A DNA stretch of 64,000 nt from Streptomyces toxytricini (GCF_014649915.1 NZ_BMTY01000006.1:244660-308659); one strand, 5' to 3'. Positions 24,345-36,011 are shown, counted from the stretch's first letter. Notes: a model not told the origin generated them from the letters alone. Numbers and translations: made by a program.

Positions 24345-26399
24345 ATGACGGCCGAACTGGTCCGGGGGCAGAACCACCCCCTGTCCCGCACCCGGGTGGA
24401 GATCGGGATCGCGGCGGACACGCCGGTGCTCGCCCTGGTCGCCGCCTGCGACGACACCGGCCGGATGGCCGGCCCCGGCGGGCTCGCGCACCCCGGGGCC
24501 CCGGCCGCCCTGCCCGGGCTCGCCGCCCCGGCGGAGGCGGCCGCGGCGCACCGCTTCGCCGTCGACCTCGACGCCGTGGCGCCGTCCGTGCACCAGCTGC
24601 GCCTCGTCCTCGTGCTCCCGCCCGGCGGGCCCGCGCGCTTCGGCTCGGTCGCGGCCCCGCGGGTGGCCGTGGCCGAGCCGGGCGGCGCCGACCTCGCGGG
24701 GTTCGCACTGGCCGGCCTGGACGCCGAGGGCGCCGTCGTGGCCCTGGAGGTCTACCGCCGCCAGGGAGCCTGGAAGGTCCGCGCCGTGGGCCAGGGATAC
24801 GCCGACGGCCTCCCCGCGCTCCTCACCGACGCCGGGCTCACCGCGCCGGCCGCCGCGGCCCTCGCCTCGGCGGCGCTGGCCGCGGCGGCGGGACCGGCCG
24901 GGGCGGGCGCCGCCGCGGCCGCCCGCGACGGCGCGGGGATCACCGCGGTGCCCGCCGCGGCGTCCGGCACGCACGCCCTCGCCGTCCCGCAGGAGACCCC
25001 GTCGGCCGGCACCGCCGCGGGCCCGGCGGGAGCAGACCCGGCGGGAGCTGCGCCGGATGCGGGCGGGCCGGCCACCGTGCCCGGCCCCGCCCCCGTCTCC
25101 GGAACCCCGTACGCGGGCACGCCCGGCCCGGCGCCCGCGGCGGACGGCCCGGGCGGGCCGCCCACCGTCGACTACGTCCACCCGCGCCGCCGCCGCAGCA
25201 CCTCCGAGCCCCCCGAGCCCGCCCCGCAGGCCCCCGCCCCGGCGGCCCCCGGCGAGGCGCCCGTCCCCGTCGCCGGCGACGCGACCGGCTGGACCATGGA
25301 AGAGCGGCTCTACAACCAGGTCTGGGGCATGTTCGAGGACCTGGCCCGCGCCGTCGCCGCCTACCGCAGCGCCTGCGAGTTCGCCGACTCCCGGCTCGAC
25401 CGCGAACTCGACGCCGCCCTGTCCGACCCGCGCCACCGCCTGGCCGGCGCCGACCACCCCGCCCGGGACGCCGCGCGCGCCCGGCGCAACGAGCTCGCCG
25501 CCCAGGCCCGCTCCGTCCTCGACCGCGACCTCGACCAGCTGGCCGCCGAGGCCGCCGTCGTCGAACCCGCCCTGCCCGCCGCGTACGCCCGCTGGGCCTC
25601 ACCCGTCTGGCACGACACCCCCGCGGCCGGCCCCGACGAGGCCCCGATGGCTCTGCGCCTGGGCGACCTCCACCTGCCCGAACGCCCCGACCTGCGGATC
25701 CCCATGCTCGTCCGGCTCCCCCTGGAGCGCGGCCTGTGGATCGACAACGGCCGCACCGGCTCCGAGGCCGCGATGGCCACGGACACCGACCGGCTGCGCC
25801 GGGCCGCCATGGACATGGCCGTCGCGCACGCGGCGCGGCTGCTCGCGGTGCACCCGGCCGGGCGGTACTCCGTGCACGTCATCGACGCGGCCGGGGCCGG
25901 TGCCGCGTCCCTCGCGCCGCTGGTCCACGCCGGGGTGCTGGCCGGGCCGCCCGCCGCCGGGTCCGCGGGGGTCGCCGAGACCCTGGAGCGGCTCACCCGC
26001 CGGGTGGACCTCGTCCAGATGGCGGTGCGGGCCGGAGCCCCCGAAGAGCTCCCGCCCGACCTCGACACGGCCGAGCAGCTGCTGATCGTCCACGACTTCC
26101 CGCACGGCTTCGACGACCGCGCCGTGACCCGGCTCCGGTACCTCGCCGACGAGGGGCCGGCCGTCGGCGTGCACCTGCTGATGGTGGCCGACCGGGACGA
26201 GGCATCGGCCTACGGCCCGCTGCTGGACCCGCTGTGGCGCAAGCTGATGCGGCTCACGCCCGTCCCCGACGACCACCTCGCCGACCCGTGGGTGGGGCAC
26301 GCCTGGACCTTCGAGCCGGACCTCCCGCCGGCCGGGAGCCTCGTCCTGGACCAGGCCGTGGAGCGGGCCGCGCGGGCCCGCCGCCATGCCCGTCCGTGA
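24345..26399 (+). CDS. Long TerD-like protein with FtsK/EccC-like C-terminal region
   Basis: A 684-residue protein. Residues ~1-165 are a TerD domain ending in EVYRRQGAWKVRAVGQGYADGL. An Ala/Pro/Gly-rich linker (~165-315) contains VDYVHPRRRR. Residues ~320-430 are helical and probably coiled. The C-terminal ~260 residues (LWIDNGRTGSEAAM, AHAARLLAVHPAGRYSVHVIDAAG, LLIVHDFPHGF) resemble the inactive ATPase domains of FtsK/EccC-type proteins but lack a Walker A, so an ATPase role is doubtful. It follows terD by 79 nt. TerD-ATPase fusions have been noted in comparative studies of Ter systems; function is unproven. Confidence 0.75.
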   Translation: MTAELVRGQNHPLSRTRVEIGIAADTPVLALVAACDDTGRMAGPGGLAHPGAPAALPGLAAPAEAAAAHRFAVDLDAVAPSVHQLRLVLVLPPGGPARFGSVAAPRVAVAEPGGADLAGFALAGLDAEGAVVALEVYRRQGAWKVRAVGQGYADGLPALLTDAGLTAPAAAALASAALAAAAGPAGAGAAAAARDGAGITAVPAAASGTHALAVPQETPSAGTAAGPAGADPAGAAPDAGGPATVPGPAPVSGTPYAGTPGPAPAADGPGGPPTVDYVHPRRRRSTSEPPEPAPQAPAPAAPGEAPVPVAGDATGWTMEERLYNQVWGMFEDLARAVAAYRSACEFADSRLDRELDAALSDPRHRLAGADHPARDAARARRNELAAQARSVLDRDLDQLAAEAAVVEPALPAAYARWASPVWHDTPAAGPDEAPMALRLGDLHLPERPDLRIPMLVRLPLERGLWIDNGRTGSEAAMATDTDRLRRAAMDMAVAHAARLLAVHPAGRYSVHVIDAAGAGAASLAPLVHAGVLAGPPAAGSAGVAETLERLTRRVDLVQMAVRAGAPEELPPDLDTAEQLLIVHDFPHGFDDRAVTRLRYLADEGPAVGVHLLMVADRDEASAYGPLLDPLWRKLMRLTPVPDDHLADPWVGHAWTFEPDLPPAGSLVLDQAVERAARARRHARP

Positions 26400-26417
26400 C
26401 CATCGCTTGGTCTCCCC

Positions 26418-26447
26418 TTTACCTTTCTCCCCTCCGCCGGGTATCGT
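26418..26447 (+). promoter_or_regulatory. Promoter of the terC riboswitch transcript
   Basis: TTTACC (26418-26423), an 18-nt spacer and TATCGT (26442-26447) would start RNA near 26453, right at the 5' edge of the riboswitch aptamer. The agreement of the two independent signals supports both. Confidence 0.6.
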
Positions 26448-26453
26448 CGTCCG

Positions 26454-26621
26454 TGCGGAGGGGAGTACTCCTGCTTTCCGGCTACGGCGTTCCCGTCAGT
26501 ACGGACCACCAGGTCCCGGGGCGTCGGCCCGCGGCCCCGGGGCCCGCGGGTGGAAGAGACCTCCGGCAGCGATGACGCCGACCTGTGTCGCTGACCTGTG
26601 TCCTGAGCCATCTGCCGGAGG
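26454..26621 (+). promoter_or_regulatory. yybP-ykoY manganese riboswitch
   Basis: The conserved aptamer elements are GGGGAGTA (26460-26467), the CGTCAGTACGG loop (26494-26504) and GAAGAGACC (26553-26561). P1 is CGGAGG (26456-26461) with CCTCCG (26560-26565); an inner stem is CCCGCGG (26528-26534) with CCGCGGG (26544-26550). The P1 3' strand extended, CCTCCGGCAG (26560-26569), is perfectly complementary to CTGCCGGAGG (26612-26621), which contains the terC Shine-Dalgarno. Known members bind Mn2+; the pairing predicts a translational ON switch. Confidence 0.85.
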
Positions 26622-26630
26622 CAAAGCAAA

Positions 26631-27614
26631 GTGGACGTCTCGACGACCCTCTGGGTCCTGACCATCGCCGGTCTGTCCCTCCTCATCGGCGCCGATTTCC
26701 TCATCGGCCGCAAACCGCACGACGTGTCCGTCAAGGAGGCGGGCATCTGGACGGTCGTCTGGATCGTCCTCGCCGTGCTCTTCGGCCTCGGCCTGCTGTT
26801 CTTCGGCAACGGCCAGGCCTCCCAGGAGTTCTTCGCCGGCTTCATCACCGAGAAGTCGCTGAGCGTCGACAACCTCTTCGTCTTCGTCCTGATCATGGCG
26901 AAGTTCTCCGTGCCGTCCCACCTCCAGCAGCGCGTGCTGCTCGTGGGCGTGCTGATCGCCCTGGTCCTGCGCGCGGTGTTCATCGCCGCCGGCGCCGCGA
27001 TCATCGCCTCCTTCTCCTGGGTCTTCTACCTCTTCGGCGCCTTCCTGATCTTCACCGCCTGGAAGCTCATCCAGGAGGCGCGCGCCGACGAGGAGGAAGA
27101 GGAGTTCGAGGAGAACCGCCTGCTGAAGTCGATCGAGAAGAAGTTCGGCGTCGCCGACCGCTACCACGGCACCAAGCTCTCCGTCATCAGCAACGGCAAG
27201 CGCGTCCTGACCCCGCTGATGATCGTCATGCTCGCCATCGGCACCACCGACGTGCTCTTCGCCCTGGACTCGATCCCCGCGATCTTCGGGCTCACCCAGG
27301 ACCCGTACATCGTCTTCACCGCCAACGCCTTCGCCCTGATGGGCCTGCGCCAGCTGTACTTCCTCATCGGCGGCCTGCTCAAGAAGCTGGTCCACCTCAG
27401 CTACGGCCTGTCGGTCATCCTCGGCTTCATCGGCGTCAAGCTCGTCCTGCACGCCCTGCACGAGTCCGGCGTGCACGTCCCGGAGATCTCCATCCCGGTC
27501 TCCCTGGGCGTCATCTGCGGCGTCCTGGTGATCACCACCATCACGAGCCTGATCGCCGCCCGGAAGCAGGAGGCCGCCGAGGCGGCCGCCCGCAAGGAGA
27601 GCGTCGAGGCCTGA
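26631..27614 (+). CDS. TerC-family integral membrane protein (metal ion export)
   Basis: A 327-residue TerC protein with about eight hydrophobic helices. Conserved acidic residues lie in the membrane motifs EKSLSVDNLFVFVLIM (~80-96) and GTTDVLFALDSIPAIFG (~204-220), the probable metal-binding signature. A charged cytoplasmic loop (DEEEEEFEENRLLKSIEKKFG) separates the halves. TerC proteins under yybP-ykoY control export manganese or metalate exported enzymes in other bacteria. GTG at 26631 has CCGGAGG 9 nt upstream, which the riboswitch can mask. A hairpin terminator follows at 27656. Confidence 0.93.
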   Translation: MDVSTTLWVLTIAGLSLLIGADFLIGRKPHDVSVKEAGIWTVVWIVLAVLFGLGLLFFGNGQASQEFFAGFITEKSLSVDNLFVFVLIMAKFSVPSHLQQRVLLVGVLIALVLRAVFIAAGAAIIASFSWVFYLFGAFLIFTAWKLIQEARADEEEEEFEENRLLKSIEKKFGVADRYHGTKLSVISNGKRVLTPLMIVMLAIGTTDVLFALDSIPAIFGLTQDPYIVFTANAFALMGLRQLYFLIGGLLKKLVHLSYGLSVILGFIGVKLVLHALHESGVHVPEISIPVSLGVICGVLVITTITSLIAARKQEAAEAAARKESVEA

Positions 27615-27650
27615 CCTGCGCCGGGCGGGAGTCCGGACCGGGAACGGAAC

Positions 27651-29009
27651 CTACACGGGGGCGGCCGCTTCGGCCGCCCCCGCTTCCGTGCCCGCACCAC
27701 TGCCGGGCCCCGCGGCCGGGCGGGTCTCCGGGAGCAGCGCGAAGCAGCCCAGGCTCACCACGGCGATCGCGGCGAGGTAGGCCGCCACGCCCCACGGCGG
27801 ACCCGAGCCGTCCGCCAGCGCCGTCGCCACGATCGGGGTCAGCGCCCCGCCCAGCACCCCGCCCAGGTTGTAGCCGACGGCCGCCCCGGTGCAGCGGATC
27901 CGGGGCGCGTACAGCTCCGGCAGGTACGCGCCGATCACCGACAGCACCGTCCCGATCGACAGCAGCGCCAGCACGGCCCCCGCGGCCATGGCCGGCGGGC
28001 TCGCCGTGCCCAGCAGGGCCGCGTACGGGGCCATCCACAGCGCGCAGGCCGCACAGCCCGCCAGGCACATCGGGCGGCGGCCCCAGCGGTCGCCGAGGAC
28101 CGCCGCGACCGGCGTCCACACCGTCATGACGGCGACCGCGAGCAGGATGCAGGCCAGCATCGTCGTCCGGTCCACCCCGAGGTGCTCGGTGCCGTACGCC
28201 AGGGACCAGGTGCTCACCCCGTAGAACACGGAGTACGCCGAGGCGAGTGCCCCGCCGGTCAGCAGGAGCAGCCGCCAGTGCCCGCGGAGCACCTCCGCGA
28301 GCGGGGCCTCGGCGCGGGAGCCCGTCTCGGCGAGCTCCCGGAACTGCGGGGTCTCCGTGATGGAGCGCCGCAGCCACAGCCCGGCCAGGACGAGCAGGCC
28401 GGCAGCCCAGAACGGCACCCGCCAGCCCCAGGAGGCGAACTGGGCCTCGGTCAGCAGGGCGGACAGCGCCAGCATCAGGCCGTTGGCGAGGAGGAAGCCC
28501 ACCGACGGCCCGATCTGCGGGAAGCTCGCCCACAGCCCGCGCCGCTCGGGCGGCGCGTGCTCGACGGTCACCAGCACCGCGCCGCCCCACTCGCCGCCCA
28601 GGCCGAGGCCCTGCAGGAACCGCAGCACGAGCAGCAGGACGGGGGCGGCCAGGCCGATCGAGGCGTACGTGGGAACGAAGCCGACGGCGACGGTGGCCAC
28701 GCCCGTCAGCAGCAGCGAGGCCAGCAGCACCGGCCGGCGGCCGTACCGGTCGCCGACGTGCCCGAACAGAGCCGAGCCGAGGGGGCGGGCGAGGAAGCCC
28801 ACGGCGAACGTGCCGAACGCGGCGAGGGTCCCGGCGAGCGGGGAGAACGACGGGAAGTAGAGCGGCCCGAGGACGAGGGCCGCCGCCGTGCCGTAGACGA
28901 AGAAGTCGTAGAACTCGATGGCGGTGCCGGCGAGGGCCGCCGAGGCCAGCCGCGGCATCGAGGGGGTCCGGGGACGGCCGGACGCGGACGGGGAAGGGTC
29001 CTGTTGCAT
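27651..29009 (-). CDS. MHS-type MFS transporter (metabolite:H+ symporter)
   Basis: A 452-residue transporter with 12 predicted helices. The signatures of the MHS subfamily are GTAIEFYDFFVYGTAAAL (helix 1), RPLGSALFGHVGDRYGRRPVL (helix 2-3 loop), RFLQGLGLGGEWGGAVL and PERRGLWASFPQIGPSVGFLLANG. Members import shikimate, alpha-ketoglutarate, proline/betaine or similar acids; the substrate here is not determined. Start at 29009 (MQQDPSPSASG). The 3' end meets terC tail to tail, sharing the hairpin region. Confidence 0.9.
   Translation of the reverse strand: MQQDPSPSASGRPRTPSMPRLASAALAGTAIEFYDFFVYGTAAALVLGPLYFPSFSPLAGTLAAFGTFAVGFLARPLGSALFGHVGDRYGRRPVLLASLLLTGVATVAVGFVPTYASIGLAAPVLLLVLRFLQGLGLGGEWGGAVLVTVEHAPPERRGLWASFPQIGPSVGFLLANGLMLALSALLTEAQFASWGWRVPFWAAGLLVLAGLWLRRSITETPQFRELAETGSRAEAPLAEVLRGHWRLLLLTGGALASAYSVFYGVSTWSLAYGTEHLGVDRTTMLACILLAVAVMTVWTPVAAVLGDRWGRRPMCLAGCAACALWMAPYAALLGTASPPAMAAGAVLALLSIGTVLSVIGAYLPELYAPRIRCTGAAVGYNLGGVLGGALTPIVATALADGSGPPWGVAAYLAAIAVVSLGCFALLPETRPAAGPGSGAGTEAGAAEAAAPV
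27656..27682. terminator. Terminator after terC
   Basis: Perfect 12-bp stem cgggggcggccg (27656-27667) with cggccgcccccg (27671-27682) and a 3-nt loop, 42 nt past the terC stop. It lies within the last codons of the convergent MHS transporter. Confidence 0.7.
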
Positions 29010-29084
29010 GGTGCAGCAGTTACCCCGCCGCGTCCGGCCCGGCCGTGCACACGGTCATCTTCGACCTGAACGAGTGCACCGCGC

Positions 29085-29100
29085 CCCGGCCGTGGCCGGG
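29085..29100 (-). terminator. Small hairpin downstream of the hydrolase gene
   Basis: CCCGGCC (29085-29091) and GGCCGGG (29094-29100) form a short GC hairpin 25 nt past the stop of the minus-strand metallo-beta-lactamase gene. Its loop is tight, so it is a weak terminator candidate. Confidence 0.35.
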
Positions 29101-29125
29101 ACCCGGCGCCCGGCGGGCCCGGGGG

Positions 29126-29782
29126 CTACCAGCCGCGCTCGCGCCACTCCGCGAGGTGCGGCCGCTCGGCGCCGAGCGTGGTGTCGTTGCCGTGGCCCGG
29201 GTACACCCAGGTCTCGTCCGGCAGCTGAGCGAAGAGCTTGCCCTCCACGTCGTCGATCAGGCTGGCGAAGGCGGCCGCGTCGCCGTGCGTATTGCCGACG
29301 CCGCCCGGGAAGAGGCAGTCCCCGGTGAAGACGTGCGGGTGCCCGTGCGGGTCGTCGTAGACGAGGGCGATCGACCCGGGGGTGTGCCCGACCAGGTGGC
29401 GGGCGGTCAGGGAGACCCGCCCCACCGTGACCGTGTCGCCGTCCCCGACGAGCACGTCGGTGGGCACCGGGATGCCCTCCGCGTCCAGGGCGCCCGCGTA
29501 GGTGCGGGCCCCGGTGGCGTCGACCACGGCCTGCAGGGCGCCCCAGTGGTCGCCGTGCCGGTGCGTGGTGACCACGGACGCGATGCCGTCGCCGCCGATC
29601 AGGCTGAGCAGCGTCTCCGGCTCGGCGGCCGCGTCGATCAGCAGCTGCTCGCCGGTGGACCGGCAGCGCAGCAGGTAGGCGTTGTTGTTCATGTCACCCA
29701 CGGCGACCTTGGAGATCATCAGGTCCGCGAGTTCGTGCACGTCGGCGGGACCGCCGACCTTGACCGCTCCGCTGTACGTCAT
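29126..29782 (-). CDS. Metallo-beta-lactamase-fold hydrolase (glyoxalase II-like)
   Basis: A 218-residue cytoplasmic hydrolase. The zinc-binding motif is TTHRHGDHWG (HxHxDH, ~72-81), with further ligands in GHTPGSIALVY, TGDCLF (Asp) and VYPGHGNDT (final His). The spacing matches hydroxyacylglutathione-hydrolase-like proteins, which split thioesters. It starts 10 nt after the stop of the maleylpyruvate-isomerase-like gene, so the operon may process a mycothiol conjugate: isomerase-like DinB protein first, thioesterase second. That link is inference; Streptomyces makes mycothiol rather than glutathione. Confidence 0.9.
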   Translation of the reverse strand: MTYSGAVKVGGPADVHELADLMISKVAVGDMNNNAYLLRCRSTGEQLLIDAAAEPETLLSLIGGDGIASVVTTHRHGDHWGALQAVVDATGARTYAGALDAEGIPVPTDVLVGDGDTVTVGRVSLTARHLVGHTPGSIALVYDDPHGHPHVFTGDCLFPGGVGNTHGDAAAFASLIDDVEGKLFAQLPDETWVYPGHGNDTTLGAERPHLAEWRERGW

Positions 29783-29792
29783 GGTTCCGATC

Positions 29793-30482
29793 CTAGAGCG
29801 GGGGGAGGGCCGGGAGGGGCCCGCCGGACACGGTCAGGGAGGCGCCCTTGTCGCCGCGGCCGGCGAGCCAGGCCAGGAGGGCCGCGGCCGGGCCGGAGAC
29901 GGCGACGGCGGGCTCGCCCGCGGAGCCGGTCCGCCAGGTGCGCCCGTCGTCGGAGGCCAGGGCCGTGGGCGGCACCTCGGGGCGGCCGCTCCACCGGTCG
30001 GCGAGGAAGTCGATCTCGCGGGCGGTGAAGTCGGCGGGGAGGTCCTCCAGCTCGTAGCCGACGTCCAGGTCGACGTGGTGCAGCTCGACCTCGACGAGGC
30101 GGCGGAACGGCACGTTCGAGGCGAGGTCGGTGACGCCGCCCCGCAGCTCGACCGTACGGGACCAGTCCTGGTCGGCGGCGGTCTCCGCGAGGAACCCGGC
30201 GTGGCTGTCGCGCAGGTCGGCGAGCTGCTCCTCCACGGGGCGGCCGGAGCCGGCGGCGATGTCCGCGTCGCGGGCCTCGCCGCTCTCGTACATGGGGCGG
30301 CCGGCGAGGACGTTGACGAGGGCGTCGGCGTTGCGGGCGAGGTGGGCCAGCACATGGCCGCGGCTCCAGCCGGGAAGGTGTGACTCCCCGGCCAGGGCGG
30401 CGTTGTCCAGTTTCGCGACCGCGGTCAGCAGCCGGTCCGTGGCTTCACGTACAGATTGCAGGTCGTGCACATGATCGGTCAT
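29793..30482 (-). CDS. Maleylpyruvate isomerase-family (mycothiol-dependent, DinB fold) protein
   Basis: A 229-residue protein with the N-terminal DinB-like four-helix domain, LLTAVAKLDNAALAGESHLPGWSRGHVLAHLARNADAL (~17-54), which carries the His used for metal binding, and the second motif VEVELHHVDLDVGYE (~145-159). Characterised relatives use mycothiol as cofactor. A C-terminal SCP2-like domain begins near 165. ATG at 30482 (MTDHVHDLQSV). It is the first gene of an operon with the hydrolase and is divergent from uvrA. Confidence 0.85.
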   Translation of the reverse strand: MTDHVHDLQSVREATDRLLTAVAKLDNAALAGESHLPGWSRGHVLAHLARNADALVNVLAGRPMYESGEARDADIAAGSGRPVEEQLADLRDSHAGFLAETAADQDWSRTVELRGGVTDLASNVPFRRLVEVELHHVDLDVGYELEDLPADFTAREIDFLADRWSGRPEVPPTALASDDGRTWRTGSAGEPAVAVSGPAAALLAWLAGRGDKGASLTVSGGPLPALPPL

Positions 30483-30667
30483 GGGGGCGAGCCTAGTGGC
30501 ACGGTGCCCGGGGCCACACGAACGGGTGAAGCGGACGGCGGAGTGCCGTAAATCGAATGCGCGTGCTATACGCTCGGAAGTCCAGCCCGACTCCATTGCC
30601 GAGGCGCCCCCCATACCCTGGGACGGGGGCCCGTGCCCCCGCTCTCTCAAGAAAGGTGCGGACCGGC

Positions 30668-33643
<2,976 letters not shown>

Positions 33644-33674
33644 CCGCGGCGCGCGGCATCCGCCGCGCCGCCCC

Positions 33675-33714
33675 GCCGAGGGGCCCGGCCGTCCGCACGG
33701 CCGGGCCCCTCGGC
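33675..33714 (+). terminator. Terminator after uvrA
   Basis: A perfect 18-bp stem (gccgaggggcccggccgt, 33675-33692, with its complement 33697-33714) around a 4-nt loop, 31 nt past the uvrA stop. One of the strongest hairpins in the window. Confidence 0.85.
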
Positions 33715-33887
33715 GCACGGGGCCTGGAGCGCCGCTCCCCGGCCCCCGGGAGCGCGGCGGCTGGTCTAGCGTGGAAGGAGTCCCCCGCAGTGCGCGGCCG
33801 CGGGCAGACGGCCCCTCTTCCGCACCTCCTCGTGCTCCTCTTCGCGCCGCCCGCCCGGTGTGCCGCCGCAGGATCGGCAGGTGAGCC

Positions 33888-35120
33888 ATGACCGGCAACG
33901 CCGGCTCCGCCGGCACCCCACCCCACGACGTGGTCGTCGTCGGCGCGCGCTGCGCCGGCGCGCCGACCGCGATGCTCCTCGCCCGGCGCGGACACCGGGT
34001 CCTCCTCGTCGACCGGGCCACCTTCCCGAGCGACACCCTCTCCACCCACCTGATCCACCCGCCCGGACTGGCCGCACTTCAGCGGTGGGGGCTGCTGGAC
34101 CGGATGGTCGCCACCGGATGCCCGCCCATCGACACCTACCTGTTCGACCTCGGGCCGATCAGCATCGCCGGATCACCGGCCGGCGAGGGCTTCGACGCCT
34201 CGTACGCCCCCCGCCGCACCGTCCTCGACAAGATCCTCGTCGACGCCGCGGCCGAGGCAGGCGCCGAGGTCGCCGAAGGGTTCACCGTCGACGAGCTGCT
34301 CTTCGACGGGGACACCGTGACGGGCGTCGCGGGACACGGCCGGGACGGCCCCGCCCGGCACCGCGCGCGGTTCACCGTCGGCGCGGACGGCCTCCACTCG
34401 TCCGTGGCCCGGGCCACCGGAGCCGAGGCCTACGCCGAGAAACCGAAGATCAACGTCTACTACTACACGTACTGGTCGGGCCTCCCGATGAACGGGGTCT
34501 TCGAGGCCTACGACCGCGGCGACCGGGCGTTCGCCGCCTGGCCCACCAACGACGGCCTCACGATGGTCATCTGCGGCTGGTCCATGCGCGACTTCGAGGC
34601 CAACCGCGACGACGTCGAGGGCAACTACCACGCGACGCTGGCCCGTGCCCCGGCGTTCGCCAAGCGGGTCGCGGGGGCCGCCCGCGCCGAGCGGTTCGTC
34701 GGCACGGCCGTCCCGAACTACTTCCGCAAGCCGTACGGCCCGGGCTGGGCCCTGGTCGGGGACGCCGGATACCTGCGGGACCCGATCACCGCCCAGGGCA
34801 TCCAGGACTCCTTCCGGGACGCGGAGCGCTGCGCCGGCGCCCTCGACGACGTCCTCGCGGGGCGCAGGCCCTTCGAGGAGGCGATGCGGGCCGCCCAGGA
34901 GGCGCGGGACGCGCAGGTCGCCTCCATGTACGAGTTCACCGCCTCCTTCGCGCAGATGGAACCGCCGCCGCCCGAGATGCAGCAGCTGCTGGCGGCGGTG
35001 GCGCGGAGCCCGCGGGCGCGGGACGAGTTCGTCCGGGTGACGGCCGGCATGACGCCGCCCGAGGAGTTCTTCGGGCACATGGAGGAGCGGATGGCGCAGG
35101 AGGCGCCCGGCGTGCTGTGA
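33888..35120 (+). CDS. FAD-dependent oxidoreductase (geranylgeranyl reductase/monooxygenase type)
   Basis: A 410-residue flavoprotein. The dinucleotide fold is VVVVGARCAGAPTAMLLARRGHRVLLVDR (~15-43), the DG motif is VGADGLHSSVARATG (~164-178), and GWALVGDAGYLRDPITAQGIQDSFRDA (~284-310) is the GD motif that binds FAD ribityl. The CAG variant in the Rossmann loop is usual for geranylgeranyl-reductase-like proteins. The substrate is not known. ATG at 33888 follows GCAGGTGAG. TAGCGT at 33767 could be its -10. It is convergent with the sugar kinase, 15 nt apart. Confidence 0.87.
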   Translation: MTGNAGSAGTPPHDVVVVGARCAGAPTAMLLARRGHRVLLVDRATFPSDTLSTHLIHPPGLAALQRWGLLDRMVATGCPPIDTYLFDLGPISIAGSPAGEGFDASYAPRRTVLDKILVDAAAEAGAEVAEGFTVDELLFDGDTVTGVAGHGRDGPARHRARFTVGADGLHSSVARATGAEAYAEKPKINVYYYTYWSGLPMNGVFEAYDRGDRAFAAWPTNDGLTMVICGWSMRDFEANRDDVEGNYHATLARAPAFAKRVAGAARAERFVGTAVPNYFRKPYGPGWALVGDAGYLRDPITAQGIQDSFRDAERCAGALDDVLAGRRPFEEAMRAAQEARDAQVASMYEFTASFAQMEPPPPEMQQLLAAVARSPRARDEFVRVTAGMTPPEEFFGHMEERMAQEAPGVL

Positions 35121-35135
35121 GCCGGCCGAGGGCCG

Positions 35136-36011
35136 CTAACCGTCGCCGAGTTCGGCGGCGTACGGCGGCTCCGCGCCCGGCCTTGTGCAGGTGAGGGCCG
35201 CCGCGCGGGCGGCGTGGGCCAGTACGTCCGGCCAGTCCGGCGGGCCGCCGCCCGCGAGGCGGTGCAGCAGCGCCGCGCTGACGGTGTCGCCCGCCCCGAT
35301 CGTGTCCGCGACGGCCACGGCCGGGGACGGCACCGAGTGCTCGGCGCCCTCCCGCGTCCGGACGGTCAGCCCCTTCGCCCCGCGGGTCAGCACCACCGCC
35401 GACGCCCCCGCCGCCAGCCAGTCGTCCACGCGCCCGCCCAGCCAGTCGGCGTCGTCCTCGGACAGCTTCAGCACGGACACCGACGGCAGCCAGCCCAGGA
35501 ACCGGGCCCGGTACGCGGCCGGGTCCGCGATCAGCGCCGGCCGCACGTTGGGGTCCAGCAGCGTCAGCAGCCCGCGGGCCGCCTCCCGGCGCAGCAGCGC
35601 CTCGTACGCACTCGCGCCCGGCTCCAGCACCAGCGAGCAGGTGCCGACGGCCAGCGCCCGGGCCCCGGCCGGCAGCGCGTCGGGCAGGCGGAACAGCCGG
35701 TCGGCGGTGCCCTCCGCGTAGAAGCCGTACACGGCCGAGCCGTCCGCGCCGAGCGAGGGAACGGCCAGGGTGGTCGGCTCCGGCCCCCGCTGCACCAGCG
35801 AGACGTCGACGCCCGCGGCCCGCAGCCCGGCGAGGAGGCTCTCGCCGAACCCGTCGGTGGAGATCCGCGAGCAGAACGCCGCCCGCGCGCCGAGGCGGCC
35901 CAGCGCCACGGCGGTGTTGTACGGGCCCCCGCCCGGCCGCGGCAGCAGCGCACCCGGCGGCTGCGCCGCGGGCACCAGGTCGATCAGGGCTTCTCCACCG
36001 ACGACGATCAC
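35136..36011 (-). CDS. PfkB-family sugar kinase (fructokinase-like)
   Basis: A 291-residue ribokinase-fold kinase: VIVVGGEALIDLVP at the N-terminus, PGGGPYNTAVALGRLGARAAF (~26-46), GLLTLLDPNVRPALI, and DTIGAGDTVSAALLHRLAGG (~240-258) with the anion hole and catalytic Asp. Closest in style to fructokinases and the carbohydrate kinases of Streptomyces; the sugar is not determined. Start GTG at 36011 has no Shine-Dalgarno, and TACCTT lies 9-14 nt upstream, so a leaderless message is likely. It is divergent from the Rieske gene. Confidence 0.87.
   Translation of the reverse strand: MIVVGGEALIDLVPAAQPPGALLPRPGGGPYNTAVALGRLGARAAFCSRISTDGFGESLLAGLRAAGVDVSLVQRGPEPTTLAVPSLGADGSAVYGFYAEGTADRLFRLPDALPAGARALAVGTCSLVLEPGASAYEALLRREAARGLLTLLDPNVRPALIADPAAYRARFLGWLPSVSVLKLSEDDADWLGGRVDDWLAAGASAVVLTRGAKGLTVRTREGAEHSVPSPAVAVADTIGAGDTVSAALLHRLAGGGPPDWPDVLAHAARAAALTCTRPGAEPPYAAELGDG

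Noticed and set aside
29045..30028. Plus-strand 327-codon frame opposite the hydrolase and isomerase-like genes
   Set aside because: It is a shadow of two well-supported minus-strand genes and has no recognisable domain.
30483..30667. LexA box upstream of uvrA
   Set aside because: A CGAAC half-site is visible near 30518, but there is no matching GTTCG half at the right distance.
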